The translations under genes and the position numbers were made by a program. The notes under the pieces are model-generated. The model was not told where the DNA came from. It did no database searches and worked only from the letters and a program-made list of their open reading frames with translations. 64,000 bases of DNA from Brasenia schreberi (lineage: Eukaryota; Streptophyta; Magnoliopsida; Nymphaeales; Cabombaceae), in assembly GCA_036023115.1 (NCBI GenBank), contig JAYKKT010000088.1:5727001-5791000 (forward strand), in the 5' to 3' direction. Within the stretch, counting starts at the first letter, position 1. Every line of letters starts with the position of its first letter. Shown piece after piece: positions 60,600 to 64,000 of this stretch.

Positions 60600-63500
60600 C
60601 CTATCTTTCTAATTCAAAAGCTTGAATAATTGATTAAGATGCTATAGATCATATGATAAGAGAGTCATCATATTTTTCAGAATACAAACCTCTTAAAAAG
60701 CAGTAGCCGATTAAGTTGGCAGATGGATCTTACACTTATATGACTGGACATGGAAGTGTACCCATATGTTTTTGAGACTTAAAATCAGTCTATCATGTTC
60801 CCAGTTTTCTTATAAATCTACTTTCAGTCAGCTCATTAACTCATATTATGAACTGTATTATAACCTTTGATTCTATTGGATGTGTATTTCATGATCTGAA
60901 GACGGGAAAAATCTTTGGTCATGGTAGACTACAAAGGGGCTTATACATCCTGGAAGATAACTTTCAGCAAACATCTTAGAGTGAGCTCTAGCAGTTCAGG
61001 ATGCAGAAATTCGTCTTTGGCATTGTCGCCTTGGTCATTTACTTGTGTCAAAACTTTAATATGTTCTGCCATCTTAGAGTCGAGTCAAATAAATCACGTT
61101 TTGAATGTGACGTATGTTAGCTTGGAAAACATCAAAGAGCCTCTTATCCTTTAAGTGACTCTAGGAGATCTCAACCTTTTGACCTCCTTCATTCTGATAT
61201 ATAGGGTCCTAGTCCAGATACTTCATTGTTTGGTCAGAAATACTTTGTTTCTTTTATTGATGATTATACTTTCTCACAATCATTTATTTAATGAAATCAA
61301 AGTATGAAGTGTCTGCTATCTTTCCAGTTGTGCATAAATTTATTCTTACACAATTCAATGCTTCTGTGAAAATTCTACGTTCTGATAACGGGGAGAATAC
61401 ATTGGCAGACAATTACAAGAATATTTACACACACATGATATTATTCATCAAACTTCTTGTCTCTATACTCCTTAGCAAAATGGTATCGTTGAACGAAAAA
61501 TCATCATATTCTGGAGGTAGCCAGAACTTTGTTACTCCAAAACAATGTTCTTAAATTTTATTAGGGAGAAGCCGTCCCTACTGCTGTTCACTTCATTAAT
61601 AGGATGCCTAGTAGTGTTCTCAAAGGTGAAAGTCCAATGAAATGCCTCGATAATGAATCAAAACCTTTTCATATAGTCTTTCAAATCTTTGGTTGCTCTT
61701 GTTTTATACATATTCATTTACCTAATCGTGATAAACTTGATCCTAGATCTGTAAAGTGTATTTTTCTTGGCTATTCAAATTCTTAAAAGGGTTATAAATG
61801 TTATGATCTCCTTCTTAAGAAATTATATGTATCCATGGATGTTACCTTCACTGAGTCTACTCCATATTATTCTTCCCGGGAGGAGCCAATTATAGCTCAG
61901 CATAATTCTTCATATGTTCTTCCTCTAATTCCTAGTGAACCAAAAGAGGTAGATGAACCAAAAGAGACTTTAACATATAAGAGAGGATCAAGAAAATTTG
62001 TTTATCCCCAAGAAAAATCAGTTCAACATCAAATTACCAAAGAGATTTCCCTTGACTCAGATCCTCAATTGCAAGTGACAGAAGACCTAGAAATTCTTAT
62101 TGCTATTCGCAAAGGTAAGCGTACTTGTGCACGTTATCCTATTTCTGATTATGTCTCATATGCTAATACTTCTGAGAATTATCGAAACTTTGTTATGAAT
62201 GTCGAGAAACATAAAATTCCTTCGAAATTTGAAGAAACAATCAAGTGTCCTTTATGGAAAGCCGCAATTGAAGAGGAACTTAATGCTGTTGTGAAGAATA
62301 ATACTTGGACCATCACATAGCTACCTCTTGACAGGAATATTGTAGGATGCAAGTTTGTGTTGACTATTAAATATAAGGCAGATGAAACCATTGAAAGATA
62401 TAAAGCAAGATTAGTTGCTAAAGGATGTAGTCAGTCATATGGTATTGATTATACAGAAACATTCGCACATGTGGCTAAACTTACTTCAATACGAATACTT
62501 CTTAGTATTGCAGCGAACTTGAGATAGGATCTATGACAACTAGATGTAAAAAACGCTTTCTTACAAGGAGATTTAAATGAAGAGGTCTACATGGAACTAC
62601 CTCCAGGAATGAATATAAAAACATCTGATAATAGAGTGTGTAAACTAAATAAAGCGATTTATGGGTTGAAGCAGTCTCTAAGAGCTTGGTTTGAGAAATT
62701 TAGTAAGGCAATTTGCAATTTATGATACAGCAGAAGTCTCAATGATCATACAATTTTCTTCAAGAAAGGAACAAAAATATCCATTCTTGCTGTCTATGTT
62801 GATGACATCATTGTCATAGGAGATTACCTTGAAGAAATATCCAAGTTAAACATGAATCTTCAAGATTATTTGACCTTAAAGATTTGGGTCGACTCCACTA
62901 GTTTTTGGGCATAGAAGTGCTTTATTCCAACCGAGGTATCTTCCTTGGATCTTCTTGAAGAAACACATATGCTAGAATGTAAACTAAGTGACACTCCTAT
63001 GGAGGTAAATAAGAAATTGTTCAGTGGTGATAGTGAAGAGTTCAGAGACATTCACAAATATGAGAAGTTAGTCGGCAAGCTTATATACTTGACTATTACT
63101 CATAAAATATTACTTATGCAGTTGGCATTGTTAGCAGATATATGCATTCTCCTACCAAGAATCATATGGATGTAATGTATAGAATTCTTAGATATCTCAA
63201 ATCAACATCTGGTATAGGTCTACTTTGTTCCAAATCCTCAAATCAACATCTTGTTATTGAACTTTATTTCGATGCAGACTGGGCTGGATCTCAAGATGAC
63301 TGCAAATTAACTACGGGATATGTTACATTACTTGGTGGAAATATTATATTATAGAGAAGCAAAAAATAAATCGTTGTTGCCAGATCTACAGCTAAAGCAG
63401 AATACAGAGCAATAGATCAAGCCATGTGTGAAGGAAAATGGGTGTTTTCGTTAATCAGTGAACTTGGATTTACTTCTATTCATCCTATACCACTATATTG

Positions 63501-63690
63501 TGACAGCAGTGCAACAATTCATATGACTTCCAACCCGATATATCATAAAAGAACCAAACATATCGAAATTGATAGTCACTTCATCAGAGAGAAGATAGCT
63601 CATCAAGAGTTCAAATTGGAGTATGTTAAATCAGCAAATCAGAGGACTGATTTTTTTGACAAAAGATACTGCTAGCAGACTACTCAAAAA
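60600..63690 (+). pseudogene. pol of copia C (protease to RNase H, broken)
   Basis: Protease traces (DAIDHMIRESSYF) are near 60640. The integrase is at about 61000-61560 (FIDDYTF, LRSDNGE). The integrase tail and linker are at 61604-62320 (GCSCFIHIHLPNRDKLDPRS). RT is at about 62330-62900, including [12 protein letters not shown] near 62790-62825. RNase H is at 63142-63675 ([30 protein letters not shown]). Stops and frameshifts are spread throughout. Domain order and spacing are normal for copia. Confidence 0.85.
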
Positions 63691-63743
63691 CACGTTATCC
63701 AAGTTGAATGTTCTCAATATCTTTCACCCAACTTGAGGGGGAG

Positions 63744-64000
63744 TGTTAGAGGTGTTATAGGTTGATACAGAATAACTGTTATGGGTTTAAGCCTTGTTAT
63801 GGGTCTCGTTATGGGTCTTAGTGTAGATTAGGTTCACTTAGTAGTAGTTAAGTATGATTAGGAGTAGTATTGTCATTCAAGATAGATTAAGTATAAATAG
63901 GGTTTAGGGTTAAATTGTGTGATTAAGAGTCAGGATAGCAGCTAGAGGTGTAGTCGTCTGTCATCCATTTTGGGGCAGAATTGTAGTCGGCTGTAAGTAT
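63744..64000 (+). repeat. 3' LTR of copia C (partial)
   Basis: It starts TGTTAGAGGTG after the polypurine tract and matches the 5' LTR at 58878, with a small internal duplication of GTTATGGGTCT near 63796-63818. It is cut by the window edge. Confidence 0.9.

Larger units (their letters stand above)
56462..64000 (+). other. ABCF3 intron 5 (continues past the window)
   Basis: No sixth exon could be found. The ABC signature region expected next is absent on the plus strand, and from 57001 the sequence is two copia elements. The rest of ABCF3 should lie to the right if the gene is intact. The part 56713-57000 holds nothing I recognise. Confidence 0.7.
58878..64000 (+). mobile_element. Ty1/copia element C (runs off the right edge)
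   Basis: A plus-strand copia. The 5' LTR is 58878 to about 59173 and the PBS TGGTATCAGAGCC is at 59174-59186. Gag and pol follow, then a polypurine tract GAGGGGGAG, and a 3' LTR starting at 63744 and unfinished at 64000. Its gag and the CACCCAACTTGAGGGGGAG end block are shared with the inner copia at 24980-30421, so both belong to one lineage. It was inserted into copia D. Confidence 0.92.

Noticed and set aside
1..64000. CRISPR arrays, bacterial operons, phage or organellar DNA
   Set aside because: No regularly spaced direct repeats, no ribosome-binding-site gene chains and no plastid or mitochondrial genes were seen. The window is spliced plant nuclear DNA.

Overview
The window is a stretch of an angiosperm nuclear genome. 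It carries GT-AG spliced plant genes whose long introns are filled with transposable elements of plant type: Ty1/copia, Ty3/gypsy, RTE-clade LINEs, hAT remnants and tRNA-derived SINEs. I see no bacterial, organellar or CRISPR features. The species cannot be fixed from sequence alone. The protein-coding exons read close to eudicot or magnoliid homologues.

Layout. (1) 128-34470, + strand: a complete meiotic MSH4 gene. I resolve 24 exons with uninterrupted phase, joining to a 794-residue product. The two giant introns are intron 5 (3213-13677) and intron 19 (20503-31511). Intron 5 holds a hAT remnant, a near full-length RTE LINE and two broken copia elements. Intron 19 holds a copia element (20872-31158) with a younger copia inside it (24980-30421) and a tiny LINE copy (30503-30678). 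(2) 34471-44640: an intergenic block with several SINEs, one SINE split by a 5'-truncated LINE, an old Ty3/gypsy element (37576-41838) and a 95-bp tandem repeat. (3) 44648 to beyond the right edge, + strand: the first five exons (328 codons) of an ABCF3/GCN20-type ABC-F ATPase. Its intron 3 contains a full-length RTE LINE (49287-52521) and an unusual small LTR element (52935-54822) carrying pieces of three host genes: 14-3-3, heat-shock factor and ribosomal protein L12. Its intron 5 starts at 56462 and contains two more copia elements; the second runs off the window, and so does the rest of the gene.

The two host genes are functionally unrelated (meiotic crossover formation and a cytosolic ABC-F protein). 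What links the window is layered transposon insertion into introns without damage to exons. Target-site duplications allow the order of several insertions to be read directly. No new multi-gene biological system is evident. The most unusual object is the LTR element with three captured gene fragments. The pre-insertion state of its target survives in an adjacent tandem copy.
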